From Roseburia sp. CAG:10041_57 (GTDB taxonomy: Bacteria; Bacillota; Clostridia; Lachnospirales; Lachnospiraceae): a DNA stretch of 64,000 bases. The stretch lies in the NCBI GenBank assembly GCA_001916965.1, contig MNTL01000051.1, positions 54,396 through 118,395 on the forward strand, read 5' to 3'. The notes beneath the pieces were generated by a model. The model ran no database searches and was not told the origin of the DNA. It was given only the letters and a program-made list of their open reading frames with translations. Position numbers and translations under genes: made by a program. Positions 1 through 8,242 of this stretch are shown in pieces; position 1 is the stretch's first letter; each line of letters opens with the position of its first letter.

Positions 1-395
1 TTGGCAAAATATACTTTATGGTCGGTATCAATGAATGTGGAACCGGCACAGCACAATCCTTCTTCAAGCGCTATCGTGACGTTATTATGGATATCCGTCA
101 GCTACAGCCTGACGCATTGATCTTCATAGAAGGCAATCTTTTTGTAACCAAAGAAAAATCCGATCAGGAACAAAACATTACCAATGAAAATATTCAGGAA
201 CGTAACAGGCTGATTGCTACACTGGCAAATCAGAAGGATATCTTCTATATTGATATCAATGACAGCACTCTGTGCAAGGATGGTGCTTTGATTTCAGATT
301 ATACATGGGATCAGGTGCATATCAAAGCACAGTACTATAGTGTCTGGAAAGAATTCCTGTTAGAGCATGCAATTATAAAAGAGCGGTTGTCATAG
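1..395 (+). CDS. SGNH/GDSL-type hydrolase, C-terminal part (5' end outside window)
   Basis: The reading frame is open to the left edge, so only about the last 130 residues are present. Two family blocks are visible: a Gly-x-Asn-Glu motif (GINECG, block III of SGNH hydrolases, where the Asn helps form the oxyanion hole) and a terminal Asp-x-x-His motif (DQVHI, block V, carrying the catalytic Asp and His). The nucleophile Ser block lies upstream, outside the window. Such enzymes are esterases or lipases, often acting on acylated cell-surface polymers; the substrate cannot be told from this piece. The gene ends in a strong hairpin terminator that overlaps its stop codon. Confidence 0.7.
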   Translation, partial: GKIYFMVGINECGTGTAQSFFKRYRDVIMDIRQLQPDALIFIEGNLFVTKEKSDQEQNITNENIQERNRLIATLANQKDIFYIDINDSTLCKDGALISDYTWDQVHIKAQYYSVWKEFLLEHAIIKERLS

Positions 396-421
396 CTGAC
401 AGCCGCCCTTTTGTGTCTTTT
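383..421 (+). terminator. Rho-independent terminator of the SGNH hydrolase gene
   Basis: A 10-bp stem (GCGGTTGTCA / TGACAGCCGC, one G-U pair) closes a 4-nt loop and is followed by a T-rich tract. The stem includes the last codons and the loop starts with the TAG stop codon. Confidence 0.75.
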
Positions 422-424
422 TAC

Positions 425-628
425 TTATTTAATGGATTCCTCGTAGCTCTTGACCATTCTTCTGACCATTTCGCCACCAATGGAACCTGCTTCACGGGAT
501 GTTAAATCTCCGTTATAGCCTTCCTTTAAGTTTACGCCTAATTCTGAAGCGACCTCAGTTTTGAACTTATCCATAGCTGCTTTTGCTTCAGGAACTTCTA
601 CTCTGTTTGATCTACTCTGTGATGACAT
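425..628 (-). CDS. Alpha/beta-type small acid-soluble spore protein (SASP)
   Basis: A 67-aa protein that saturates DNA in the forespore core and protects it from UV and heat. The sequence shows the family hallmarks: the germination-protease site TEVASELG, the segment GYNGDLTSREAGSIGGEMVRRMV and a Gln/Ser-rich start. The start at 628 is chosen over upstream ATGs because GGAGG lies 8 nt before it. An in-frame ATG further upstream overlaps that ribosome site and would add unrelated residues. Expression is expected to be forespore-specific (SigG) from knowledge of the family; I could not confidently pick out a SigG promoter. Confidence 0.93.
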   Translation of the reverse strand: MSSQSRSNRVEVPEAKAAMDKFKTEVASELGVNLKEGYNGDLTSREAGSIGGEMVRRMVKSYEESIK

Positions 629-675
629 ATCTGTTACCTCCATAAATACTATTCGTTTTCTGCTATCTATCTTCA

Positions 676-704
676 AAGATAAGTGTTTGTGTATCACTTA
701 TCTT
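676..704. repeat. Perfect 10-bp inverted repeat upstream of the SASP gene
   Basis: AAGATAAGTG and CACTTATCTT are separated by 9 nt, about 50 bp upstream of the SASP start. It could be a leader hairpin, an operator or a terminator for transcription arriving from upstream. There is no T-tract of the quality of the other terminators in this window. Confidence 0.5.
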
Positions 705-732
705 AATCCTAGTATTTACGGACATGATTTTT

Positions 733-1044
733 TTATAAGTGGTATTTTTTGACTGCATCTGCATCATAAATAAAATTACGATGAATCTTTAAAAATACCT
801 GTATGATGTCATGATCAAAGTATTTGCCTGCACCATCTGCCATCCATTCCAGTGCTTCTTCCTTTGGTATTCTGTCTTTGTAGGCTCTTTGGTCCAGCAG
901 GGCATCATAGTATTCAGAATCTGCGTAAGTCTCAGTTCATCCCCCACCAGGTTGTCAGGGATATTCTGTGCAATACTGTTAATGATAAGCCCTACCTCAA
1001 TTCCGCTTACTTCTATGACAATAACACAGGTTCTGTCATTATAA
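733..1044 (-). pseudogene. Decayed HD-GYP domain gene (possible CheW-like fragment at its 5' side)
   Basis: On the minus strand, 915-733 encodes EYYDALLDQRAYKD...GAGKYFDHDIIQVFL ending in TAA, a clear match to the C-terminal half of HD-GYP phosphodiesterase domains (pattern DxYDALxxxRxYK ... GxxFDxxxVxxFL). In another frame, about 1035-925 reads NIPDNLVGDELRL, which fits the upstream GYPxxLxGxEIxL segment of the same domain. At least one frameshift therefore lies near 920-930. Further upstream in that frame, VIVIEVSGIEVGLIINSIAQ resembles the core of CheW, but that identification is tentative. No start codon or ribosome site precedes it. Everything N-terminal, including the HD residues, is missing, so this is a degraded remnant. 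Confidence 0.75.
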
Positions 1045-1059
1045 GGATTTTAATAAATT

Positions 1060-1118
1060 ATAGCACCTTATGGAAATATTGTCAGAATTTGACACAATAT
1101 CTGTCCATAAGATGCTAT
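1060..1118. repeat. 59-bp imperfect palindrome 3' of the DJ-1 gene
   Basis: Outer arms ATAGCAcCTTATGGA and TCCATAAGaTGCTAT enclose inner arms ATATTGTCA / TGACACAATAT, giving one long hairpin with a small bulge. It begins 8 bp after the DJ-1 stop codon. It could act as a transcription terminator, although the following sequence has only scattered T's, or it could be a palindromic repeat element. Confidence 0.6.
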
Positions 1119-1125
1119 ATGGTAA

Positions 1126-1683
1126 TTATCTGTATACAATTTTGGCTGCCAGCTCATCTGCACTCTTCTGATCGAGCAGATTGGCAATAATCTGTAATCC
1201 AAAGGCAATCGCTGTACCCATGCCACGGCTGGTAATTACATTGTCTGACTGCACAACCGGATCATAGGTCACTTCTGCTCCAATCAGTTCTGCTTCCATT
1301 CCCGGATAGATACATGCTTTCCTATTCTTCAAAAATCCCAGATGTCCAAAGATCTGTGGTGCTGCACAGATGGCACCAATCAGCCTGCCGCTTTCATAAA
1401 AGCGCTTGAGCTGATCTGTCAGTGCCTTACACGCTTCCAGATTCTTCGTTCCTGGCATTCCACCCGGACACACCAGAATATCAAAGCTGTCAAAGTCCAG
1501 CCCCTCTATCGCTGCGTCCATATCTACATTAATATGATGGGCTCCCATGACCTGCTTTTGTCCATCTATGGCTACACAGGTAACTTCAATGCCGGCTCTC
1601 CTTAAAAGATCCACCACTGTAAGAGCTTCTATTTCCTCATATCCCGTTCCAAAAAATACCGCTGCTTTCTTCACATTACACAT
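1126..1683 (-). CDS. DJ-1/PfpI (YajL/ThiJ) family protein
   Basis: A 185-aa single-domain protein of the class-I glutamine-amidotransferase-like fold. Family marks are the N-terminal AAVFFGTGYEEIEALTVVDLLRRAG with the conserved Glu, CPGGMPG, and the nucleophile-elbow cysteine in IGAICAAPQIFG. YajL/DJ-1 proteins are implicated in protection from oxidative or carbonyl stress and in protein or DNA deglycation; the true substrate is debated. The start was set at ATG 1683, with AAGGA five bases upstream. A GTG at 1674 is a real alternative with even better spacing from AAAGGG. Any longer N-terminus would be AT-rich and unlike the family. Confidence 0.88.
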   Translation of the reverse strand: MCNVKKAAVFFGTGYEEIEALTVVDLLRRAGIEVTCVAIDGQKQVMGAHHINVDMDAAIEGLDFDSFDILVCPGGMPGTKNLEACKALTDQLKRFYESGRLIGAICAAPQIFGHLGFLKNRKACIYPGMEAELIGAEVTYDPVVQSDNVITSRGMGTAIAFGLQIIANLLDQKSADELAAKIVYR

Positions 1684-1837
1684 CCCTTTCCTTAAATTAT
1701 CGTACCTGATATATTTATACACCATTTACTACATTTTTTCAAATACAGGAATATATGCAAGCGGTGCATCTTTTATATCATTTATAAAAGTGCTATACTG
1801 TTACTACACTTATAAAATTCAGAAAGGACGTACACCC

Positions 1838-2329
1838 ATGGAAATAGAACGTAAATTTACTTTGAAAGAACTTCCGGCTGACCTGGAATCCTATCCCTGT
1901 CATGTCATCGAACAGGCTTATCTTAACACCAGCCCGGTTGTCAGAGTCCGCAAAGAGGATGACCACTACTACATGACTTATAAGGGTAAAGGGCTTATGG
2001 CAAGAGAAGAGTACAATCTTCCTCTGGATGAGACCTCTTATCAGCATCTTTTGGCAAAAGCCGATGGAAACATCATTTCCAAAAAGCGCTATGTGATTCC
2101 CATTGAGACACCGCAATTTACAGAGGATTATGTTCCTCTGACTGACATGAAGCTTGTCATTGAACTGGATGTCTTTGCACCGCCTTTTGCCCCACTTATC
2201 ATGGCAGAAGTGGAATTTCCCGATATCGACACTGCCAATGCATTTCTGGCTCCTGAATGGTTCGATCAGGATGTCACAAGTGACCCTGCCTACCATAACT
2301 CCAATATGAGCAGCCGTGTCTTTGAATAG
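1838..2329 (+). CDS. CYTH domain protein (triphosphate-binding/phosphohydrolase family)
   Basis: 163 aa with the diagnostic N-terminal ExExK motif (MEIERKF). Charged strands follow that line the triphosphate tunnel: VVRVRKEDDHYYMTYKGKG, SKKRYVIP and AEVEFPDID. Single-domain bacterial CYTH proteins are usually triphosphatases (tripolyphosphate or thiamine triphosphate) or are left unassigned; nothing here separates these. The start at 1838 has AGAAAGGA upstream; translation from further 5' would run across the divergent DJ-1 promoter. Confidence 0.85.
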   Translation: MEIERKFTLKELPADLESYPCHVIEQAYLNTSPVVRVRKEDDHYYMTYKGKGLMAREEYNLPLDETSYQHLLAKADGNIISKKRYVIPIETPQFTEDYVPLTDMKLVIELDVFAPPFAPLIMAEVEFPDIDTANAFLAPEWFDQDVTSDPAYHNSNMSSRVFE

Positions 2330-2343
2330 GTAATGTATATACC

Positions 2344-2931
2344 CTATTCCTCCACGTCAATCTCTATGTTAGGTCCTAACATACCAAGCTTGAAATGCTT
2401 ACGGCATAATGCCACATAGCTGTCATTTGCCCCAAGAAATACCTGTTCTCCATCTCTTACAATGCCCTGCTTATTATATCTGGCATTGCAGGTAGCCTTC
2501 TTACCACACCAGCAGACTGTCTTAACCTCGCTGATCGTATCAGCTATGGCTATCAGTCTCTGGCTTCCTTCAAACAGATTATTCTGGAAATCTGCCCTGA
2601 GTCCATAACAGACTACAGGAACCTCCATAAAATCCACAATATCTGACAGGAAATCTATCTGTTCTTTGGTCGCAAACTGTACTTCATCTACGATAATGCA
2701 GTCATATGCACGAATCTGTTCCTCCGTCATCAGTTCCAGCTCTTTTAACAGAATACATTCCATTTCCAGTCCGATTCTGGAACGTATCTTGCGTGCTCCA
2801 TCCCTCGTATCTGCTTCTGTCTTGCACAGCAAAGCCTTCTGTCCTACTTCTTCATAGTTAAAATGTGTCATCAATGCATTGGCTGTCTTAGAGCTGTTCA
2901 TTGCTCCATAATAAAAATACAGTTTTGCCAA
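2344..2931 (-). CDS. tdk: Thymidine kinase
   Basis: 195 aa, type-II (TK1-like) thymidine kinase of the dTMP salvage pathway. It shows the P-loop region GAMNSSKT (residues 9-16), the Walker B/catalytic segment DEVQFATKEQ with Glu83, and a C-terminal zinc-binding set (Cys140, Cys142, Cys148 and Cys176-x-x-His179) in the lasso domain. The length is typical. It is transcribed toward the CYTH gene and its stop lies 15 bp from that gene's stop, so the two are convergent. The ribosome site is AGGA before MAKLYFYYG. Confidence 0.95.
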   Translation of the reverse strand: MAKLYFYYGAMNSSKTANALMTHFNYEEVGQKALLCKTEADTRDGARKIRSRIGLEMECILLKELELMTEEQIRAYDCIIVDEVQFATKEQIDFLSDIVDFMEVPVVCYGLRADFQNNLFEGSQRLIAIADTISEVKTVCWCGKKATCNARYNKQGIVRDGEQVFLGANDSYVALCRKHFKLGMLGPNIEIDVEE

Positions 2932-2953
2932 TTTCGTGTCCTCCCATCATGGA

Positions 2954-4708
2954 TTACAGCATAACCCCTGAATCTTCCTTATTCTCTTCAATCTTGTGAT
3001 TCAGTTTCTCAAACGGTTTACCGCATACTAATCCTATGATAACAGAAACAGGAATGTAGAGCAATAAGTGTCTGATGCAATCCCAATAATAATTCTCATA
3101 TAATCCACCGACTGTCTCACGGAGCGCATTCATTGCATATGGGAACGGCAGATACTTATAAAGATCCTGATAAATCTGAGGTAATACTTCCATCGGGAAT
3201 GTGCCGCCTGCACCCGCTACCTGAATAACCATGACAACAATTGCCAGTGCCTCACCGACGTTACCAAAGGCAACTGTCAGAGAGTAAATGAACAGGGTAA
3301 ATACGAAGCTTGCCGTAGCTGCTGCCAGCCAGAACTTGAACGGATACAGACACTGGATTCCTACATAATAGAGATCACCCAGCACAGTAAGTAAAGTCTG
3401 TAACTGTCCAATCAGGAAGAAAAACACATATCTTCCCACATAAGTCTCCACTGGCTTCACATCTGTCATTCCTTCAATCGGATGCACCTTCACATGTACG
3501 ATTGCTACCAGAATCAATGCGCCTACCCAAAGAGCAAGCACTGAATAGAAGGGCGACATGGCAGAACCATAATTCTCGATCTGATATACATGCTCAGTCT
3601 CTATCTCAACAGGAGAAGCCATAAAGCCACCGATTGCATCAGGATCTGTGCTCAACAGCTCCATTAACATCTGATAGCTGTCGCCTTCTTTTAAGTCTGT
3701 TAAAGTATTCACAGATTCCTGCAGATTATCCTTCATATCTGTGATCAGATCTCTCGTCTGATGCAGATTCACACCCATTACGACCAGACTGTCATTGAAT
3801 GCTGCCATATCATCCTGCATCTGTGTATAGCTCTCTGATACACTGTTCAGCAAGCTTCTGACACTGCTAAGACTTGCTGCCAGAGACTTGGATATACTCA
3901 GATAAGAAGCCAGTCCTGTATTCAACGCACCCTGCGCCTGGGAAATGGCACTTTGCCCTGAGCTGATCGCATCATCTGCTGTCGTGGAATTCTGCGCTGT
4001 TTCAGCAGTTGCTGTGACAGAATCTGTCACAACCAGGAAAGAATCCACCAATGCCTCATAGGTATTCAGCTCTGTAATTGCACTGTTGAGTTTGTCAATC
4101 AGTACGTCTACCAGAGAATCCGCATTCGTTACTCCCATTGCCTGTAAGCCTGACGTATCCATCAGTGTATCTGCTGCTGTGGTCAACACTTCCGCCAAAG
4201 TACTAACAAAAGTCGCATTAACCTGCTGCTGCACCGCAGTTTTGGCTTTTGCCGTGATCTTAGGCGCAATGGCATTCTTCTTCTCATTCTCATAGTAAAT
4301 GATCTCTGGATGCTGCACATCATCTGACAGGAAGCTTACCAGATCAGAAGTAAAATCATCCGGCATAATCAGAGCTGCGTAATAGTCTCCACTGTATACA
4401 CCATCAATGGCTTCCTGTGTCGTATCTGTAAAGACCCATCCGATAGTCGTATTGGCTTCCAGCGCAGAGATCACCTTATCACCCATGTTAAAATATGTAC
4501 CTTCTATATCTACACCTTCATCATCGGATGCAACAGCAACCTTGATCTTGGATGTTGATGCCTCTCCATATGGGTCCCAGTTCGACAGGATATTGAACCA
4601 CGCATACAAGGAGGGCAGTATGATCAGACCAAGCATAATAACAACAGCTACTACATTGGTCTTGATCCGTTTAAAATCCGTAATAAAAATCTGACATATA
4701 TTCTTCAT
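2954..4708 (-). CDS. YhgE/Pip family membrane protein (shorter copy)
   Basis: 584 aa. The N-terminal membrane segment (about residues 18-38) is followed by the family signature LPSLYAWFNILSNWDPYG. There is then a roughly 350-residue extracytoplasmic region rich in Ala/Ser/Thr helices, and about five C-terminal membrane helices of the ABC-2 permease type (APFYSVLALWVGAL onward; FPMEVLPQIYQ). YhgE/Pip proteins include the phage-infection protein of lactococci and exporters linked to type VII or lipid transport. No ATPase gene is adjacent, so a transport role is only inferred. It is the last gene of a three-gene set with 4723-5409 and 5431-7632. Confidence 0.85.
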   Translation of the reverse strand: MKNICQIFITDFKRIKTNVVAVVIMLGLIILPSLYAWFNILSNWDPYGEASTSKIKVAVASDDEGVDIEGTYFNMGDKVISALEANTTIGWVFTDTTQEAIDGVYSGDYYAALIMPDDFTSDLVSFLSDDVQHPEIIYYENEKKNAIAPKITAKAKTAVQQQVNATFVSTLAEVLTTAADTLMDTSGLQAMGVTNADSLVDVLIDKLNSAITELNTYEALVDSFLVVTDSVTATAETAQNSTTADDAISSGQSAISQAQGALNTGLASYLSISKSLAASLSSVRSLLNSVSESYTQMQDDMAAFNDSLVVMGVNLHQTRDLITDMKDNLQESVNTLTDLKEGDSYQMLMELLSTDPDAIGGFMASPVEIETEHVYQIENYGSAMSPFYSVLALWVGALILVAIVHVKVHPIEGMTDVKPVETYVGRYVFFFLIGQLQTLLTVLGDLYYVGIQCLYPFKFWLAAATASFVFTLFIYSLTVAFGNVGEALAIVVMVIQVAGAGGTFPMEVLPQIYQDLYKYLPFPYAMNALRETVGGLYENYYWDCIRHLLLYIPVSVIIGLVCGKPFEKLNHKIEENKEDSGVML

Positions 4709-4722
4709 TTCTGCTTCTCCTC

Positions 4723-5409
4723 TTAGTCTCTCACTTCATCCTGGGATTTTGGACGCCTTGACGCTGCTCTTGCCTTGCGCATTGCTGCATAATCCTGCGC
4801 ATCTTTGCGCTGCACATCATCAATCACAGGAGTTGCTGCTGCCTGTCTGCCCAGAGTCGCTACATACTTTCGGATGCTTTCCACCAGTTCTTCCTCTGCC
4901 TGTGTGAGTTCATCTGTGTGATGCTGCTCCACTACCGGCTCTTCATGTACTATTGCCTCTTCTACTACTTCATGTATCTTGGGCTTTCGCACAATCGCCT
5001 CTTCTACTACTTCCGGCTTTCGCACAATCTTCTCTTCTACATCCTGCGCCTGCTTATCCTCAAGAAGACCGGTGCTTTCAATGACTTTCTCCACAACAAG
5101 ATTATCGTCTATCAGTCTCTTGATATCTGCATCCTCGTCCTTAATTCCCAGTTCTTTTAACTTCTCCTGCATCTGATAATCCATATACTCCACAACGATC
5201 AGATATAGGGAAATGGCAAACAATGACACGATCCAAAGTACAAGAAATACGACCTTGGAGCTGTCGAGCTTGAACATAACAGTCAGGAATATAAGGGGAA
5301 TAATGATAACCAGTCTGATTCCAATTTTGATTCTCTGTTGATTCTTCTCATGGATTTTCTTCTCATACTCCATGATTTTTTCAAATGATTGTTCTTTTGT
5401 ATCCTGCAT
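4723..5409 (-). CDS. Small membrane protein with charged repeats between two YhgE/Pip genes
   Basis: 228 aa; I do not recognise a family. An N-terminal basic/acidic helix is followed by two membrane helices (about residues 27-45 and 50-70). The cytoplasmic tail is acidic and contains near-repeats around VVEEAIVRKP, VVEEAIVHEE and EEKIVRKPE, ending in a Lys/Arg-rich segment (RKARAASRRPKSQ). It sits 14 bp upstream of one YhgE/Pip gene and 21 bp downstream of the other. It is therefore very probably co-transcribed and may be an accessory or scaffold subunit of a YhgE/Pip heteromer. That role is inference from position. Confidence 0.7.
   Translation of the reverse strand: MQDTKEQSFEKIMEYEKKIHEKNQQRIKIGIRLVIIIPLIFLTVMFKLDSSKVVFLVLWIVSLFAISLYLIVVEYMDYQMQEKLKELGIKDEDADIKRLIDDNLVVEKVIESTGLLEDKQAQDVEEKIVRKPEVVEEAIVRKPKIHEVVEEAIVHEEPVVEQHHTDELTQAEEELVESIRKYVATLGRQAAATPVIDDVQRKDAQDYAAMRKARAASRRPKSQDEVRD
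4945..5041. repeat. Imperfect tandem repeat inside the small membrane protein gene
   Basis: Units containing TCGCCTCTTCTACTACTTC and close variants (CTATTGCCTCTTCTACTACTT, TCTTCTCTTCTAC) recur three times. They encode the VVEEAIV-type repeat of the tail and are expected to vary in copy number between strains. Confidence 0.6.
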
Positions 5410-5430
5410 ATTCTATCACCGCCATTTCCT

Positions 5431-7632
5431 TTACATCAATTGTGTATCTTCCATACGTTCCTCAATGAAATGGTTGACTTTCATAAAAGGCTTACGGATA
5501 ACTAACCCTACTACCAGTGAAGCCACTGCAAAGATCATCAGCTGACCCATATATATGCTGTAATCATTCTCATACATGCCGCTGATTGTTTCACGCATGG
5601 CATTGATTGCATATGGGAATGGGAAGTAACGATAAATTGCCTGGAATATATCCGGCAGAAGCTCTATCGGGTATGTACCACTGGAACCTGCAATCTGAAT
5701 AACCATGATAACAACGGCAAACGCCTTACCAATATCACCAAAGGAAATGGTCAGCGTATAAATCATCAGGGTAAAAGTAAAGCTGGTCACTGCACCGATC
5801 AGATACAGCTTACCCGGTTCATGGCACTGTACGCCGAGCAGGTTCAGATCTCCATAAACGCATATCAGAGACTGCAGCTGTCCTAATAAGAAGAACAGAA
5901 TATATCTTCCAAAGAAAAGCTCATAATCCTTTGCATTCTGATAAGACCCCTTAGGTACTACTTTTACCTTCATCAGGGATACCAGGATAATCGCACCTAC
6001 CCACAGGGCAAGTGTTGTATAGAATGGTGTTACTGCGGAGCCATAGTTGGTTGTCTCATAGACTGGCTGTGTTGTTACCGTTACCGGCTGAGAAAGGAAT
6101 TCTCCGTAAAGGGATGGATCATTCTCCATGATCTCCATAAGCTTCTGATACTGTTCACCATCACTGACACTCTCCAGCTGTGTAATGATATTGGTGAGCT
6201 TATTTGTTGCATTGCTAAGTATTGTCTGTGTTCCTGCCAAAGCGTCATTTCCTGCTAACAGTGATGCACTGATACCATCCAGCACATCTCCCATGCCACT
6301 GACATCTACGCTCTGTTCTGAAGGCAGGGCATTAATGGTACGGTCAATAGAACTGTTCACGCTTCCCGCTGCCTGCTGTACCTTGGAGCTCAGATCTCCA
6401 TAGATCTCCTGATTCAGAGAAGGAATCTGCGCTACTGCCTGATCAATTCCGGCACTGATGATCTGACGATTGGCATCTGCAATCGCACCTGCTGTCAATT
6501 CTACCTTCTTGGAAGTATTGGCAGCCTTGGATGCTGCTTCTTTGGCTGCTGATGCTCTGGTAGACATATTCTTGAGACGATCCTGTAGGTTGACAATCTG
6601 ATCGTCTACGCCATTTCCCTTATACTGCTCCAGATCATTTGCTATATCCAGTGCAGTAGAAGATATCGTGCTCATATTGGAAGCTGTTGAATTGAGGCTG
6701 TCTGCAATCAGTGTGGGATTCTCGTTCTTCGCCAGCTGCTGCTGTGCAACATTGACAGCATTGTTCGCCGCTGTCACTGCCACTGCCATTTTATTCAACT
6801 TCACACCAATTGCTGTATTCGCTACATTAGATGCTGTATTTACACCGGACTGTAATTTATCAGCAGCTGCTTTCGCCTCACTTTTTGCAGTATTGGCTGT
6901 GCTGTTAATGCTGTTCATAGTCGAGGTCAGCTTAGAGACTACCGTCTTCATATCCAGTACTGTATCTGACAAAGAGGTGTTACATTCTATGAAAGATGAC
7001 AATAACGCATTATAGCTTAACAGATTATCATTTACAGAATTAAGCTGTGTCAGCAGCTGATTATACAGGCTTCCGTCATCATCGCCTGCAATCGTATCCA
7101 GATTCTCAGCCAATGTCGTTACCACTACTTCTGTAAATTCCTGATTAATGCTCTGTTGCAGTGAAGATGTTCCAGAATCCGTGATCTTTACTGCAATTGC
7201 ATTCTTTTTCTCATTCTCATAATATAAAATCTTAGGGTGCTCCATGCCGTTGGCAAGACAGTCATACATACTCTGGCTGAAATCTTCTTCCATGATCAAA
7301 GCCGCATAGTACTCGCCACTGTACACGCCATCAATTGCATCCTGAGGTGTTGCTGGGAAAGTCCAGCCCAGCTTATCATTCTCCTCCAGCTGTTCTATGA
7401 CTGCATCACCCATATTCACATAGGTTCCATCATCCTTCGTATAGCCTGCATCGCTGGATGCCACTGCTATGGATACGTTACCTGTATTCGCATAAGGATC
7501 CCAGTTGGAATAAATATTGAACCACGCATACAGGGACGGAATCACGCATAACCCTAATGCAATTACCAATGCAAGAATATTCTTGCCAAGTCCCCGCACA
7601 TCATCTTTGAAAATCTGAATTATGTTCTCCAC
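5431..7632 (-). CDS. YhgE/Pip family membrane protein (longer copy)
   Basis: 733 aa, paralogous to 2954-4708. It has the same N-terminal signature LPSLYAWFNIYSNWDPYANTG, the same segment GEYYAALIMEEDFS, and the same C-terminal helix bundle with YPIELLPDIFQAIYRYFPFPYAINAMRETISGMYEN. The extracytoplasmic domain is about 150 residues longer and built of Ala/Asn/Ser-rich heptad-like helices (about residues 200-480), as in the phage-infection-protein coiled-coil stalk. It is first in the three-gene unit. Two unequal copies flanking a linker protein suggest a hetero-oligomeric membrane complex of unknown substrate. Confidence 0.87.
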   Translation of the reverse strand: MENIIQIFKDDVRGLGKNILALVIALGLCVIPSLYAWFNIYSNWDPYANTGNVSIAVASSDAGYTKDDGTYVNMGDAVIEQLEENDKLGWTFPATPQDAIDGVYSGEYYAALIMEEDFSQSMYDCLANGMEHPKILYYENEKKNAIAVKITDSGTSSLQQSINQEFTEVVVTTLAENLDTIAGDDDGSLYNQLLTQLNSVNDNLLSYNALLSSFIECNTSLSDTVLDMKTVVSKLTSTMNSINSTANTAKSEAKAAADKLQSGVNTASNVANTAIGVKLNKMAVAVTAANNAVNVAQQQLAKNENPTLIADSLNSTASNMSTISSTALDIANDLEQYKGNGVDDQIVNLQDRLKNMSTRASAAKEAASKAANTSKKVELTAGAIADANRQIISAGIDQAVAQIPSLNQEIYGDLSSKVQQAAGSVNSSIDRTINALPSEQSVDVSGMGDVLDGISASLLAGNDALAGTQTILSNATNKLTNIITQLESVSDGEQYQKLMEIMENDPSLYGEFLSQPVTVTTQPVYETTNYGSAVTPFYTTLALWVGAIILVSLMKVKVVPKGSYQNAKDYELFFGRYILFFLLGQLQSLICVYGDLNLLGVQCHEPGKLYLIGAVTSFTFTLMIYTLTISFGDIGKAFAVVIMVIQIAGSSGTYPIELLPDIFQAIYRYFPFPYAINAMRETISGMYENDYSIYMGQLMIFAVASLVVGLVIRKPFMKVNHFIEERMEDTQLM

Positions 7633-7853
7633 AATACAACTCCTCTTTCTACTATTCTATGATGTGGTTGCTTCGCCACCCATTTTTCTTTAGTCTGTAT
7701 CACAGTATAACACGTACCTTTGCAAAAAGAATTAGACATTCGTTCGCAAATGCCTAAATTTCGTTACAACTGTTACTTATATTTTAGGATATTTGTAAAG
7801 GCAATTCAATATATTGACTGAATTTTCTTCTTTTCTACTAGTCATATACTATC

Positions 7854-7894
7854 AAAAAAGGGCTTCTTACCTTATACCAAGATAAAAAACCCTT
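7854..7894 (-). terminator. Terminator after tRNA-Leu
   Basis: Read on the minus strand, a long stem (AAGGG...CCCTT, extended by A/T pairs) is followed by a run of six T's. It lies just 3' of tRNA-Leu. Confidence 0.7.
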
Positions 7895-7903
7895 ACATAC
7901 TCC

Positions 7904-7983
7904 TGCGGATAACAGGACTTGAACCTGCACGGTCTCCCACCAGAACCTAAATCTGGCGCGTCTGCCAATTCCGCCATATCCGC
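7904..7983 (-). tRNA. tRNA-Leu (anticodon UAG)
   Basis: A 7-bp acceptor stem GCGGATA/TATCCGC with discriminator A, an anticodon stem CCAGA/TCTGG around loop TTTAGGT (anticodon TAG), the long variable arm of leucine tRNAs and a T-arm containing GGTTCAAGTCC. CCA is not encoded. Confidence 0.95.
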
Positions 7984-8071
7984 ATGGTCTTCCTTACCGG
8001 AAGACGCTTATTCATTATAAGTAAAAATTATATAAAAGTCAATTCTTTTTTATATGTACATCCACTCTATT

Positions 8072-8236
8072 GTAACTATTCAGAACCACATGCGCAAAAT
8101 CGCTGTTTCACAGCTTTTCTGGATAACAAGTTTACTTGTTATCTGCTTATTGTGGTTACATCGCCATATAAATTGTGTCAAATATGCTTATAAATAAGCA
8201 TATTCCGACTCAATTTGCATGGCTCTGAATAGTTAC
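8072..8236. mobile_element. MITE copy A with 8-bp target duplication
   Basis: A 165-bp non-coding element with ends GTAACTATTCAGAACC and GGCTCTGAATAGTTAC (inverted repeats). It is flanked by perfect direct repeats ACTCTATT at 8064-8071 and 8237-8244. Internally it folds into several hairpins (GATAACAAG/CTTGTTATC; AATATGCTTAT/ATAAGCATATT). It shares its body with copy B at 52818-52945: ATGCGCAAAATCGC near the left end and, further in, GTGGTTAC with CGCCATATAAATTGT. The right duplication overlaps the stop codon of the aspartokinase gene. No transposase is encoded. GTAA ends plus 8-bp duplications fit mobilisation by an IS66-type transposase. Confidence 0.85.
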
Positions 8237-8242
8237 ACTCTA

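Noticed and set aside
811..1190. Plus-strand frames of 77 and 112 codons
   Set aside because: They are antisense to the decayed HD-GYP gene and the DJ-1 3' end, cysteine-rich, and lack ribosome sites.
7660..7700. GTGGTTGCTTCGCCAC string resembling the MITE centre (GTGGTTACTTCGCCAT)
   Set aside because: Only about 16 bp are similar, with no ends and no duplication; it is a self-complementary stretch that can arise by chance.
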